Shown in pieces: positions 36,483-45,250 of a DNA stretch of 64,000 bases (positions are counted from its first letter, which is position 1; every line of letters starts with the position of its first letter). Position numbers and translations under genes: made by a program. The DNA comes from Nostoc sp. KVJ3 (GTDB taxonomy: Bacteria; Cyanobacteriota; Cyanobacteriia; Cyanobacteriales; Nostocaceae). The notes beneath the pieces were generated by a model. That model was not told the DNA's origin. It saw only the letters and a list, made by a program, of their open reading frames with translations, and did no database searches. Location: contig NZ_WWFG01000002.1 of the NCBI RefSeq assembly GCF_026127265.1, forward strand, positions 2,046,001 to 2,110,000, in the 5' to 3' direction.

Positions 36483-37565
36483 ATGACCACAACCTTACAA
36501 CGGCGCTCCGACGCTAACGTATGGGATCGCTTTTGCGAGTGGATTACCAGCACTGACAACCGGATCTACATCGGTTGGTTTGGTGTTTTAATGATCCCAA
36601 CCCTAATAGCTGCTACTGCTTGCTTCGTAATCGCATTCATCGCAGCACCTCCAGTAGACATTGATGGTATCCGCGAACCAGTTGCAGGTTCTTTAATCTA
36701 TGGGAATAACATTATTTCCGGTGCAGTTGTTCCTTCCTCCAACGCTATTGGTTTGCACTTCTACCCAATTTGGGAAGCTGCTTCCTTAGATGAGTGGTTG
36801 TACAACGGTGGCCCTTACCAGTTGGTAGTTTTCCACTTCTTGATCGGTTGCGCTTGCTACCTGGGTCGTCAGTGGGAACTTTCTTACCGCTTAGGTATGC
36901 GTCCTTGGATCTGCGTAGCTTACAGCGCACCTTTGGCTTCTGCTTGTGCAGTATTCTTGATCTACCCAATCGGTCAAGGTTCTTTCTCTGATGGTATGCC
37001 TTTGGGTATCTCTGGAACCTTCAACTTCATGATTGTGTTCCAAGCAGAACATAACATCTTGATGCACCCCTTCCACATGTTAGGTGTAGCTGGTGTATTC
37101 GGCGGTAGCTTGTTCTCTGCGATGCACGGTTCTCTAGTAACTTCTTCCTTGGTGCGTGAAACCACCGAAACCGAATCACTAAACTACGGTTACAAGTTCG
37201 GTCAAGAAGAAGAAACCTATAACATCGTTGCGGCACACGGCTACTTCGGTCGTTTAATTTTCCAATACGCATCATTTCAAAACAGCCGTCAATTGCACTT
37301 CTTGCTCGCAGCTTGGCCTGTCATTGGTATCTGGTTTACCGCTTTGGGTATCAGCACGATGGCGTTCAACTTGAACGGTTTCAACTTTAACCAATCAATT
37401 ATTGACTCCCAAGGTCGCGTTATCAGCACCTGGGCAGACGTAATCAACCGCGCTAACTTGGGTATGGAAGTAATGCACGAGCGGAACGCTCACAACTTCC
37501 CCCTAGACTTAGCTGCTGGTGAAGTTACTCCTGTAGCAATGACTGCTCCTGCTATCAACGGTTAA
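36483..37565 (+). CDS. psbA: photosystem II protein D1
   Basis: D1 binds, with D2, the reaction-centre chlorophylls, pheophytin, QB and the Mn4Ca cluster of photosystem II in the thylakoid. The 360 residues include all expected functional positions: Tyr161 (TyrZ), Asp170, Glu189, His190, His198, Ser264 and His272 near QB and iron, and C-terminal ligands His332, Glu333, His337, Asp342 and Ala344. A 16-residue tail after Ala344 (AGEVTPVAMTAPAING) is the part removed by the CtpA protease. Residue 130 is Gln, as in low-light (D1:1-type) isoforms, so this copy is probably not the high-light form. A strong terminator follows. Confidence 0.98.
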   Translation: MTTTLQRRSDANVWDRFCEWITSTDNRIYIGWFGVLMIPTLIAATACFVIAFIAAPPVDIDGIREPVAGSLIYGNNIISGAVVPSSNAIGLHFYPIWEAASLDEWLYNGGPYQLVVFHFLIGCACYLGRQWELSYRLGMRPWICVAYSAPLASACAVFLIYPIGQGSFSDGMPLGISGTFNFMIVFQAEHNILMHPFHMLGVAGVFGGSLFSAMHGSLVTSSLVRETTETESLNYGYKFGQEEETYNIVAAHGYFGRLIFQYASFQNSRQLHFLLAAWPVIGIWFTALGISTMAFNLNGFNFNQSIIDSQGRVISTWADVINRANLGMEVMHERNAHNFPLDLAAGEVTPVAMTAPAING

Positions 37566-37584
37566 TTCTGAAGACTAGCTAAAT

Positions 37585-37618
37585 AAAAAACGCCCTCCAG
37601 AAATGGGGGGCGTTTTTT
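37585..37618 (+). terminator. Rho-independent terminator of psbA
   Basis: AAAAAACGCCCTCC and GGGGGGCGTTTTTT form a GC-rich hairpin with a short loop, followed by T residues, beginning 20 bp after the psbA stop. Confidence 0.92.
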
Positions 37619-37660
37619 CATGAGAATTTTCATGTTAAATTCAAGCTACAACTGCTTCAT

Positions 37661-37850
37661 AAGTAGTAAATGCAAAATTAAATATACATTTGTCATTGCG
37701 AATGGAGCAAAGCGGAATGAAGCATAAGTCCTTCGGACACGCTTCGCGAACGCAAGGTTTTGGCAATTGCAACTCTTGGAGACGCTGTTCGCGATCGCTA
37801 CATTTCATTACGCTCGCAATGACATAAATATTTTTGCATACCCACTTAAA
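37661..37850. mobile_element. MITE-like element with TGTCATTGCGA ends
   Basis: A long imperfect inverted repeat bounds the element. The left side runs AAGTAGTAAATGCAAAATTA through TTTGTCATTGCGAATG; the right side, complemented, reads AAGTGGGTATGCAAAAATAT through TATGTCATTGCGAGCG. The middle includes degenerate palindromes. It separates psbA from the Uma2 gene. Related to 23671-23753. Confidence 0.5.
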
Positions 37851-37890
37851 ACTTACCTAAACGTAGCTTTTACCTTTGAGGAATCAGGAA

Positions 37891-38583
37891 ATGGCGGCTT
37901 TTGTGGAACATAGCTTAAATAATAACGCTTTTACCCCTCCCTTAGAAAGTGGCGATCGCTTAACCCGCCACGAATTTGAGCGTCGTTATACAGCAATGCC
38001 TAATAAAAAAGCAGAATTAATCGAAGGAGTAGTCTACGTGGCATCACCCCTGCGTTTTAGAAATCATGGTTTACCTCATGGAAACTTAATTATCTGGTTA
38101 GGGAATTACAAAGTCTCCACTCCAGGGGTCGAACTAGGCGACAATACTACCGTGCGCTTGGATTTAGATAATGAACCACAGCCTGATGTTTTGCTGTTGA
38201 TAGATAAACCATCTAGGGGACAGGCACAGATTAGTGAAGATGATTACATAGAAGGCGCACCGGAATTAGTCGCAGAAGTAGCAGCTAGTAGTGCATCTAT
38301 TGATTTGTACGACAAAAAACGCGCCTACCGTCGCAACGGAGTACAGGAATATATCGTCTGGCAGACTTTAGAGAATAAACTTGACTGGTTCTGTTTGCAA
38401 AATGGTGAATATTTGCTACTTGTACCGGATGCAGATGGTGTAATTAAAAGTCAGGTATTTCCAGGTTTGTGGTTAGCTGTCACCTCACTAATTACAGGGG
38501 ATATGACGCAAGTTTTAGCAGTGCTGCAACAAGGGTTAAATTCAAAAGAACACACAGATTTTGTTAAGGGTTTAGCTTTGTAA
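37891..38583 (+). CDS. Uma2 family (DUF820) putative endonuclease
   Basis: Second Uma2 member of the window, about 230 residues. It has the typical N-terminal RLTRHEFERRYTAMPNKKAELIEGVVY, the early acidic block, GDNTTVRLDLDNEPQPDVLL and the core EGAPELVAEVAASS. These match the predicted PD-(D/E)XK nuclease fold of the family. The ATG at 37891 is preceded by GAGGAATCAGGAA and is preferred over a TTG five codons earlier. Biological role unknown. It follows a MITE-like element downstream of psbA. Confidence 0.87.
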   Translation: MAAFVEHSLNNNAFTPPLESGDRLTRHEFERRYTAMPNKKAELIEGVVYVASPLRFRNHGLPHGNLIIWLGNYKVSTPGVELGDNTTVRLDLDNEPQPDVLLLIDKPSRGQAQISEDDYIEGAPELVAEVAASSASIDLYDKKRAYRRNGVQEYIVWQTLENKLDWFCLQNGEYLLLVPDADGVIKSQVFPGLWLAVTSLITGDMTQVLAVLQQGLNSKEHTDFVKGLAL

Positions 38584-38824
38584 AACTTAATTTAGAAAAA
38601 TATCTGCTGTATTTGTATACAATTACTAAATTGTTGCTCATTTATATTAGTAAATGCACTGGTATAAATAAAACAACTATCAAAGCTGTGAGCAGTGAAG
38701 AAACTCAAGTACTGAGCTGATCTCAAGAGTCTATATACTTTGTGTTTCCAATCAGTACAAATCTCAGATTTTATTTTTTGTCTCAATTCAATATAAAATC
38801 TAAAACTTAAAATCCCAAATCAAT

Positions 38825-40216
38825 ATGACAGCCCTAACTCCTAATTCTAGTTTTAGTTTGACATTGCGCTTGCAGATTCCCAATCGTGTGGGAATGTTAG
38901 CCTCTATAACCCAGGCGATCGCAACCACTGGCGGTAATCTCGGTCAAATTGATTTAATCGAGCAAAGCCGCAAAGAATCAACCCGCGATATTACCGTTGA
39001 TGCAGCTAGTACCGAACACGCTGAAACCATTGTCCAAGCAGTAAAAGCATTGCCAGACATCAAGTTACTCAGTGTCTACGATCGCACCTTTAACTTGCAT
39101 CGCGGTGGCAAAATCAGCATCACTAGCAGAATCCCTCTGAAAAGTGTTTCCGATCTAGCAATGGCTTACACGCCCGGAGTCGGTCGAATTTGTACAGCGA
39201 TCGCTCAAGATCCAGAGGAGGTTTACAAGTTAACTATCAAGCAAAACACTGTTGCCATTGTTACTGATGGTAGCGCCGTTTTGGGATTGGGAAATCTCGG
39301 CCCAGAGGCGGCTCTCCCAGTCATGGAAGGCAAAGCAATGCTATTCAAGGAATTTGCTGGGCTAGATGCTTTCCCCATTTGTCTGGCCACCCAAGATACA
39401 GATGAGATTATCCAAACAGTTAAGAATATCGCGCCCGTTTTTGGGGGTGTGAATTTAGAAGATATCGCTGCACCTCGCTGCTTTGAAATTGAAAAGAGAT
39501 TGCGCGAAGAGTTAGATATCCCCGTTTTTCATGATGACCAACACGGAACGGCGATTGTCACCTTGGCAGCATTGTTTAACTCCCTAAAACTGGTACATAA
39601 GTCAATGGCGGAAATCCGCATCGTGATTAACGGTGCTGGAGCGGCAGGAGTGGCGATCGCTCGGTTACTCCGTAAAGCTGGGGCAGAAAAAATCTGGATG
39701 TGCGATTCTAAAGGGATTATCTCTACCAGTCGCACCGATTTGACAGAAGAAAAACTTGAATTTGCCGTGAAAGCTCAGGGGACATTAGCTGGGGCAATGC
39801 AAGGGGCAGATGTGTTTATTGGTGTCAGCGCCCCAGGAGTTTTGACACCAGAGATGGTACATTCAATGGCGAAAGACCCAATTGTGTTTGCAATGGCCAA
39901 TCCCATTCCAGAGATCCAGCCAGAATTAATCAGTAAGGATGTTGCCGTCATCGCTACCGGTCGCAGTGACTACCCCAATCAAATCAATAACGTCCTGGCT
40001 TTTCCTGGGGTATTCCGTGGGGCTTTAGATTGTCGTGCCAAGACAATTACCACCACAATGTACCTAGAAGCCGCAAATGCGATCGCTTCTTTAGTCAAGC
40101 CATCAGACTTAGATCGGGAACATATTATTCCTTCAGTCTTTGATGAGCGCGTCGTTAACGCTGTTGCGGCGGCTGTGCAGCAAGCAGCGCGTCAAGAAGG
40201 TATCGCTCATAATTAA
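38825..40216 (+). CDS. malic enzyme with N-terminal ACT domain
   Basis: Malic enzyme oxidatively decarboxylates malate to pyruvate, producing NADH or NADPH. Residues about 10-90 form an ACT domain (LTLRLQIPNRVGMLASI), which would let an amino acid or other ligand control the enzyme. The catalytic part follows: AMAYTPGVGRICTAI, TDGSAVLGLGNLGPEAALPVMEGK, the catalytic Lys/Asp region DIPVFHDDQHGTAIV and the Rossmann motif VINGAGAAGVAIARLL. At 463 residues it is a short prokaryotic malic enzyme plus ACT. Cofactor preference is not decided. A very strong hairpin lies 95 bp downstream. Confidence 0.93.
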   Translation: MTALTPNSSFSLTLRLQIPNRVGMLASITQAIATTGGNLGQIDLIEQSRKESTRDITVDAASTEHAETIVQAVKALPDIKLLSVYDRTFNLHRGGKISITSRIPLKSVSDLAMAYTPGVGRICTAIAQDPEEVYKLTIKQNTVAIVTDGSAVLGLGNLGPEAALPVMEGKAMLFKEFAGLDAFPICLATQDTDEIIQTVKNIAPVFGGVNLEDIAAPRCFEIEKRLREELDIPVFHDDQHGTAIVTLAALFNSLKLVHKSMAEIRIVINGAGAAGVAIARLLRKAGAEKIWMCDSKGIISTSRTDLTEEKLEFAVKAQGTLAGAMQGADVFIGVSAPGVLTPEMVHSMAKDPIVFAMANPIPEIQPELISKDVAVIATGRSDYPNQINNVLAFPGVFRGALDCRAKTITTTMYLEAANAIASLVKPSDLDREHIIPSVFDERVVNAVAAAVQQAARQEGIAHN

Positions 40217-40657
40217 CACTATTGCGGCAGGAAAATCGGCGGTTAGAAACCCCTAGCCGGATCTGATTTAGTCTGGTCTCAGTATGCGAATATGTGTAGA
40301 ATATTCTCTTGACCTAATGTTAAAACCCTTCATTTGCATGAAGAGTTTTAACATTAGGTAAAGTTTTAAATACCCTGAAGATAAAAGGCTTATATCTCTT
40401 GCCAAAGTACTAAGCACATCTGAATTATTGCTTCATTTTCTTTCGTTGCTCTGGTTTTAGGGTAAAACAAAGGGTGGCAGCGATAAACGTTAACGCGGCA
40501 AAAACTTGCAAAATATGCACGGATAGCTAAAACGTGCCTGGACGTAGAGGGTTAAATGCGCCGTCGCACCCCTGTGAAGCGTCAAGAAATAGCTGATTAA
40601 ATCAAATTTGAAGCGATTTAATCATATATTTTGTAGCAGATACTTGTGGAAAAGCAA
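40217..40657. other. gene-free region holding a long hairpin
   Basis: About 440 bp between the malic enzyme and ftrV genes. Apart from the hairpin at 40312-40359, a short basic fragment (MRRRTPVKRQEIAD, then a stop, from 40557) can be read just upstream of ftrV. It may be a relic of a coding segment, but I do not recognise it. Confidence 0.4.
40312..40359. other. strong inverted repeat with 22-base arms
   Basis: ACCTAATGTTAAAACCCTTC... pairs with GAAGAGTTTTAACATTAGGT (one mismatch) around the four-base loop TTGC. It starts 96 bp after the malic enzyme stop. It is not followed by a T-run directly, though AAAGTTTTAAA comes next. It may be an attenuator-like or processing hairpin, an operator, or part of a small RNA. 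Confidence 0.7.
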
Positions 40658-40900
40658 ATGCTAGGTGTAAATGTTGTTATGAAAGTTGGCGATCGCGTTC
40701 GCGTTAAAGATTCGGTAGTAGTGTATCACCACCCTGAACATCGGAATCAGGCTTTTGACATCAAAGGCACAGAAGGCGATGTAGTAAATATTGCCACCCA
40801 ATGGCAAGGCAGACCTGTAAGCGCTAATCTGCCGATTGTAGTCCAGTTTAGTAAAAAGTTTAAAGCCCATTTGCGTGAAAATGAGTTAGAGATTTTATAA
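40658..40900 (+). CDS. ftrV: ferredoxin-thioredoxin reductase, variable chain
   Basis: The variable chain is the small SH3-like barrel subunit that stabilises the catalytic Fe-S subunit of ferredoxin-thioredoxin reductase, passing light-derived electrons to thioredoxins. The core VGDRVRVKDSVVVYHHPEH, FDIKGTEGDVV, GRPVSANLPIVVQF and LRENELEIL match this subunit. Several starts are possible: GTG at 40646, ATG at 40658 and ATG at 40679; family members usually begin close to MKVGDRV, so even the last may be right. The catalytic subunit gene is not in the window. Confidence 0.88.
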   Translation: MLGVNVVMKVGDRVRVKDSVVVYHHPEHRNQAFDIKGTEGDVVNIATQWQGRPVSANLPIVVQFSKKFKAHLRENELEIL

Positions 40901-40967
40901 TGCTTTAATTTTCAGCTAACTCAAAACTGACTTAGATTTATCTATGGGGTTACTCAGCACTCCTGAA

Positions 40968-41189
40968 TTATCGGCGGCGAAACCACTGAAAAATATTCAG
41001 TTCGCCGCGCATTTTTTTAAGCTCTTGACGATTTTGTTCTGCTGTTGTATAATACCATTCACAATAACGCTGAAACTCTGACCTTGACCGAACTTCGTGG
41101 TAGAACTGATTGGTTGTTTGGTAAGCGGCAAAAGCTTCCTCAACTTGGGGTTGAGGAGATGGCATAATATAGGGTAAATTTTTAGACAT
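40968..41189 (-). CDS. small conserved hypothetical protein
   Basis: A 73-residue soluble protein with aromatic and charged residues (FAAYQTTNQFYHEVRSRSEFQRYCEWYY) and a basic C-terminus (FQWFRRR). The composition is gene-like and the frame starts cleanly at ATG 41189. I recall similar unnamed proteins from Nostoc. It is convergent with ftrV with only 67 bp between the stops. Function unknown. Confidence 0.5.
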   Translation of the reverse strand: MSKNLPYIMPSPQPQVEEAFAAYQTTNQFYHEVRSRSEFQRYCEWYYTTAEQNRQELKKMRGELNIFQWFRRR

Positions 41190-41463
41190 AAAGTTAATTG
41201 AGTTAGAAGTTAGAGACGCGAGATTTAGAAGTTACAGACGCGATTAATTGCGTCTTGCAAAATATTGTGACATCTGCATAAAAAAGAAATTTGTATCCAA
41301 TTGATAAATTCCTCAGTTAGGGACTCGTATTTTCCATCGATTTGCTGTATCTTGTTTATTTCGTGCAATTATTAACAACCCAATTTTTCCCAACTTTGCT
41401 GTCATCCAGATTTTGAGCCAATGCCCTTGGGGAACGGTGAATGAAAACTTTTAATAGATAGAT

Positions 41464-41724
41464 ATGAAGATCATCAAAAAATCCGACAAGCTGACTCTGA
41501 AGAAAATGATGGAAATCCAACACACTGAAGACCAAAATCTTCAAGCCGATACCGTCAATTCTTCAGTCCCTGTGCTTGATGAGCAACCAGAAGCAATTCC
41601 AGTGGCTAGAGTTCCTGATTATATTCCATTCCTTGACAATCCTCCAGTCCAGTCTGTTGGCAACTCTGGCTGGCAGATTTCTGACATTTGGCGGGATATC
41701 CGAGTGGATGATTTTTGTGGGTGA
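41464..41724 (+). CDS. hypothetical protein
   Basis: An 86-residue frame beginning MKIIKKSDKLTLKKMMEI, with an acidic, Gln/Pro-rich middle and ending IWRDIRVDDFCG. There is no signal peptide or known motif. Codon use looks normal, and the N-terminus resembles other short cyanobacterial hypothetical proteins, but the evidence for expression is weak. It could be the 5' remnant of a longer gene, since a repeat-rich zone starts soon after the stop. Confidence 0.4.
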   Translation: MKIIKKSDKLTLKKMMEIQHTEDQNLQADTVNSSVPVLDEQPEAIPVARVPDYIPFLDNPPVQSVGNSGWQISDIWRDIRVDDFCG

Positions 41725-41961
41725 TACTCCTAATAAAAATAGGTGCAAAAGAATACGTTGCTCCTGTGGTGTACGCTGATTATTTGCATAGCGTTTTCTG
41801 TAAATAGGCATTCCTGACGATACAACCAAAGCTTTTGGGTAGTCTTACCAACTCTACCAATTTTTGGACAAGCGATAAAAGCGGGCTGCGATCGCAGCCC
41901 CCAACAGGAGCAACGCGAAAAAGTGAGATCCTCGTGAAATAGGCTCTCTTAGGCAGGGCTA

Positions 41962-42109
41962 CGGTGTACACACAAGTTATCGAATCACTACCAGTCCTCG
42001 AATTACCCCACCCTAACCCTCCCCTTATAAAGGGGAGGGAACTGGATTTTCCGGTTTCCCCCCTTTTTAAGGAGGGATTAAGGGGGTAATTAGACTTGTG
42101 TGTACACCG
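41962..42109. mobile_element. MITE-like element with CGGTGTACACACAAGT ends
   Basis: Perfect 16-bp inverted ends flank about 115 bp made of CCCTCCCCTTATAAAGGGGAGGG and CCCCCCTTTTTAAGG hairpins, the same material as the repeat at 1-110. The outside bases TA and CA do not form a clear duplication. Confidence 0.65.
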
Positions 42110-42209
42110 CAATTTAGGCAGGGGGAGCAGGGGGAGCAGGGGGAGTAAAGAGGCATTTTTAGTATTTTTTACGACCGTTACAGATTGCTTCTACATTTAT
42201 TTCTTTCTC

Positions 42210-42295
42210 TTCCCCTGCCTCCCCTGCCTCCCCTACCTCCCCTACCTCCTGCCTCCCCTGCCTCCTGCCTCCCCTGCCTCCCCTGCCTCCCCTAC
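42210..42295. repeat. CCCCTGCCTC low-complexity tract
   Basis: Tandem CCCCTGCCTC and CCCCTACCTC units, the same family as at 10565, 27490 and 28750. Non-coding. Confidence 0.85.
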
Positions 42296-42438
42296 TTACC
42301 CATCTCACTCTTAGAGCATTGCTCCCACCCCCAACTAATAGCCCAAACCAAGCATTGGAATGTGCCGCCCTTTTTCAAAGAGGAAAGCTTTTGAGATGGG
42401 GGAATAACTGTTGACTATTGACTTCCAAGGTAACGGTA

Positions 42439-43404
42439 CTAGCTGTTTGAGGAACTGGCTTGATTGAGAAGGTCAATAGCATCTTGGTCGAGTTTTATAT
42501 TGACAGCTTTGACGATCTCGTTGAGTTGCTCAACCTTTGTTGCACTAACTATAGGGGAGGTAATGGTCGGATTAGCAATGAGCCACGCCAGAGAAACTTG
42601 GGTAGGAGTAGAATTATAAGTCTTTGCTACTTGATCAATTGCCTTTAGAATTTCAAAACCACGAGGGTTTAAATATCTTTTTACAGAATTACCACGGAGA
42701 CTAATAGACAAATCTTCCTCTGAGCGATATTTCCCAGAGAGAAAGCCACTGCACAGAGAAGAATAGCTAATTACACCAATTCCATGTTCTTGGCAAATTT
42801 GTTGTAAATCCTGCTCATAACCATCTCGATCGTACAAGTTATAACGGGGCTGAAGGCTTTCGTAGCGAGGATAACCATGCTGACGGCTAATTTCTAACGC
42901 CTGTAGCAGACGAGAACCACTATAGTTTGAAGCACCAATCGCACGGACTTTTCCCTGACGAATTAATTCCCCGTAGGTTTCAAGAGTTTCTTCAAGTGGA
43001 GTAGTTTCATCGTCGATGTGCGATTGATATAAATCAATATAATCAGTTTGTAACCTTTGCAATGAGTCTTCAACAGCTTCTAGGATGTGTTTGCGAGAAA
43101 GCCCTTTGCCTTTAACACCCATATCGTTGCCAACCTTAGTTGCAATCACCACTTGGTCGCGATGACCACGCTGCTTGAGCCATTTTCCTAAAATTGTCTC
43201 AGACTCTCCACCAATATTTCCTGGAACCCACTTAGAATAGACATCAGCTGTGTCAATAAAATTACCTCCAGCCGCCATAAAGTGATCTAAAATCTCAAAT
43301 GAACTATTTTCATCAATTGTCCAGCCAAAAACGTTACCACCAAAAGATATTGGTGAGACTTCTAGTCCTGAATGTCCAAGTTTACGTCTTTCTGTAATGA
43401 CCAT
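42439..43404 (-). CDS. aldo/keto reductase
   Basis: A 321-residue NADPH-dependent TIM-barrel oxidoreductase close to the YajO/voltage-gated-channel-beta type. The catalytic residues are visible in NFIDTADVYSKW (Asp, Tyr), VIATKVGNDMG (Lys) and LYQSHIDDE (His). Substrate-side and cofactor elements include GASNYSGSRL. It is 93 bp downstream of the acyl-ligase gene of the isonitrile-like cluster, on the same strand. It might be co-transcribed, but the actinobacterial versions of that cluster do not need such an enzyme, so membership is uncertain. Confidence 0.9.
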   Translation of the reverse strand: MVITERRKLGHSGLEVSPISFGGNVFGWTIDENSSFEILDHFMAAGGNFIDTADVYSKWVPGNIGGESETILGKWLKQRGHRDQVVIATKVGNDMGVKGKGLSRKHILEAVEDSLQRLQTDYIDLYQSHIDDETTPLEETLETYGELIRQGKVRAIGASNYSGSRLLQALEISRQHGYPRYESLQPRYNLYDRDGYEQDLQQICQEHGIGVISYSSLCSGFLSGKYRSEEDLSISLRGNSVKRYLNPRGFEILKAIDQVAKTYNSTPTQVSLAWLIANPTITSPIVSATKVEQLNEIVKAVNIKLDQDAIDLLNQASSSNS

Positions 43405-43497
43405 GAGTATTATTGGTTAATAATTAAGGATAATAGCGATCGCTGAACGCACCCAACCATAGGTCATAGTGCGTATAGTAATTCTATAAGAATAGTA

Positions 43498-45096
43498 TTA
43501 ATTAACTTTGCGTTGATAACCTTGCCAATATTTTTCTTTTAGCTGGCCTTTTTGTAATTTGCCGCTTGGTGTTCTTGGTAAAGATGCAACAAATTCTACA
43601 CTCCTGGGTAACTTGAAATCAGCAAGTTTACCTCGGACAAAGTTGATGATATCTAGTGCTGTTGCTTTAATTCCTGGTTTTAAAACTACAATAGCTTTAA
43701 TACTCTCTCCCCAGTCTTCATCAGGAACACCAATAACTGCAACTTCAGCAATTGCTGGATATTCATATAGAATATTTTCAATCTCTGCTGGATAGACATT
43801 TTCTCCGGCATAGCAGATCATATCTTTTAGGCGATCGCAAATATAGAGATAACCCTCGTCGTCAAAGTAACCTGCATCTCCAGTATGAATCCAGCCATCA
43901 ACTAGCGTATTAGCCGTAGCCTCTGGTAATTTCCAATAACCAATCATATTTGCAGGTGATTTTATACAGATTTCACCTACTTCACCAATAGCTAAGGCTT
44001 TTCTTTGATGATTCAAAATAGTGAGGGAGACACCAGGAAAAGGTTTACCCGCAGATTTAAGCCTAGCTAGATTTGCAGAAATATGGGCATTTGCAAGCAA
44101 ACTAACGGCACAATTTCCCGTTTCAGTCATACCATAAATTTGTACAAAGTTACAATCAAATGTCACCATTGCTTCTTTTAACAGTAATTCTGCAATGGGA
44201 GAACCCCCATAAACAATGTATTCAAGTGATGAAAAATCCGTCTGTTGACAACTAGGTTCAGTCAACAGAACTTGAAGCATTGCAGGAACCATACAAGTTT
44301 TAGTAATGCGGTATTTTTCTATAGCTTCTAAAACCTCAATTCCCACAAAAGCTTGCAGCAAAATATTTTCGGCTCCAGATGCTAAACCACGGATAGCCCA
44401 CCATAAACCCCCAATATGAAAGAAAGGGATGACTAACAGGCTTTTATCTGTTGGACTCCAATTTATCCAAGTTTCATTTTGCTTGACTATTTCTTTCGCA
44501 ATGGCAAAAAAACTATAATGTCCTAGTTGAACACCCTTCGGACGACCAGTTGTACCACTGGTGTAAATTTGCACTACTACATGATTTTCCTCAACGAGAA
44601 CATTAGGTTGAATATCGCTGGATTGTTGATACCAAGCATCGTAACTTAAGCAATTTTCTTCCGTTTTTTCTAAGGAAATGAAAGTTGTAACGCTATTGAC
44701 TTCGTTCCTAATATATGTAATTAACGAATTAAATTCAGAACCAAAAAATATAATTTCAACATGAGCATCTGTAAGAATATAGCTGACTTCTGAAGCAGCT
44801 AACCGCCAATTAATTGGGACAAAGACGGCATTGATTTTGGCACAAGCAAATAAGATTTCAAAACTAGCCAGTGAATCTTTAGCTAATATTGCAACTCGCA
44901 TAGGCGTAGCCCCTCGGAGACATTGCGTTTTCGCCCCTTGCTCTAAAAGTGCATTAGCTACTTGATTACTCCGTGTATCTAGCTGTAGATAAGTGAGCGT
45001 TCTATCCTGAAAAGTCAACGCTTTGACATCTGGAAATTGACGTGATTGCACACGTGCTAAATCCGCTAATGTTGTAATTTCATCGTTATGTATCAT
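43498..45096 (-). CDS. acyl-activating (fatty acyl-AMP/ACP) ligase, ScoC/FadD10-like
   Basis: This ANL-superfamily enzyme (532 residues) activates a carboxylic acid as acyl-AMP. The motifs are VQIYTSGTTGRPKGV (P-loop), YGMTETGNC, GWIHTGDAGYFDDEGYLYI, DRLKDMICYAGENVYPAEIE and the C-terminal catalytic lysine in PRTPSGKLQKGQL. In the actinobacterial isonitrile lipopeptide pathway, ScoC (FadD10 in M. tuberculosis) loads fatty acids, and later the isonitrile acid, onto the dedicated ACP; the neighbouring genes place this protein in that role. From sequence alone it could also be an acyl-CoA ligase. A repeat-filled gap of 154 bp separates it from the NRPS gene. Confidence 0.85.
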   Translation of the reverse strand: MIHNDEITTLADLARVQSRQFPDVKALTFQDRTLTYLQLDTRSNQVANALLEQGAKTQCLRGATPMRVAILAKDSLASFEILFACAKINAVFVPINWRLAASEVSYILTDAHVEIIFFGSEFNSLITYIRNEVNSVTTFISLEKTEENCLSYDAWYQQSSDIQPNVLVEENHVVVQIYTSGTTGRPKGVQLGHYSFFAIAKEIVKQNETWINWSPTDKSLLVIPFFHIGGLWWAIRGLASGAENILLQAFVGIEVLEAIEKYRITKTCMVPAMLQVLLTEPSCQQTDFSSLEYIVYGGSPIAELLLKEAMVTFDCNFVQIYGMTETGNCAVSLLANAHISANLARLKSAGKPFPGVSLTILNHQRKALAIGEVGEICIKSPANMIGYWKLPEATANTLVDGWIHTGDAGYFDDEGYLYICDRLKDMICYAGENVYPAEIENILYEYPAIAEVAVIGVPDEDWGESIKAIVVLKPGIKATALDIINFVRGKLADFKLPRSVEFVASLPRTPSGKLQKGQLKEKYWQGYQRKVN

Positions 45097-45250
45097 CGAT
45101 ATGACTCCAAAATTCAGTTCAACGAAGAGGCAGGGGGAAGGGGGGAAATGACCCCTTCCCCCTGCGGTGGAGCGGAGCGGAACATGGGTCTGAATCCCCC
45201 TTTCTGTTCCTTCTCCCCTGCTCCCTGCTCCCTGCTCCCTTGCCTCTTTT

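Larger units (their letters stand above)
41725..42438. other. gene-free repeat-rich region
   Basis: Over 700 bp without a credible gene, including the MITE-like element at 41962-42109, G-rich and C-rich tandem tracts (42119-42147 and 42210-42295) and short palindromes. Reading frames found here follow the repeats. Confidence 0.5.

Noticed and set aside
38592..38786. 64-codon minus-strand frame between Uma2 and malic enzyme genes
   Set aside because: AT-rich random-looking sequence with no motif.
42439..43404. Aldo/keto reductase as a core member of the isonitrile-like pathway
   Set aside because: It is on the same strand, but the known pathway needs no such enzyme and a gap of 93 bp separates it. 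Left as a possible accessory only.
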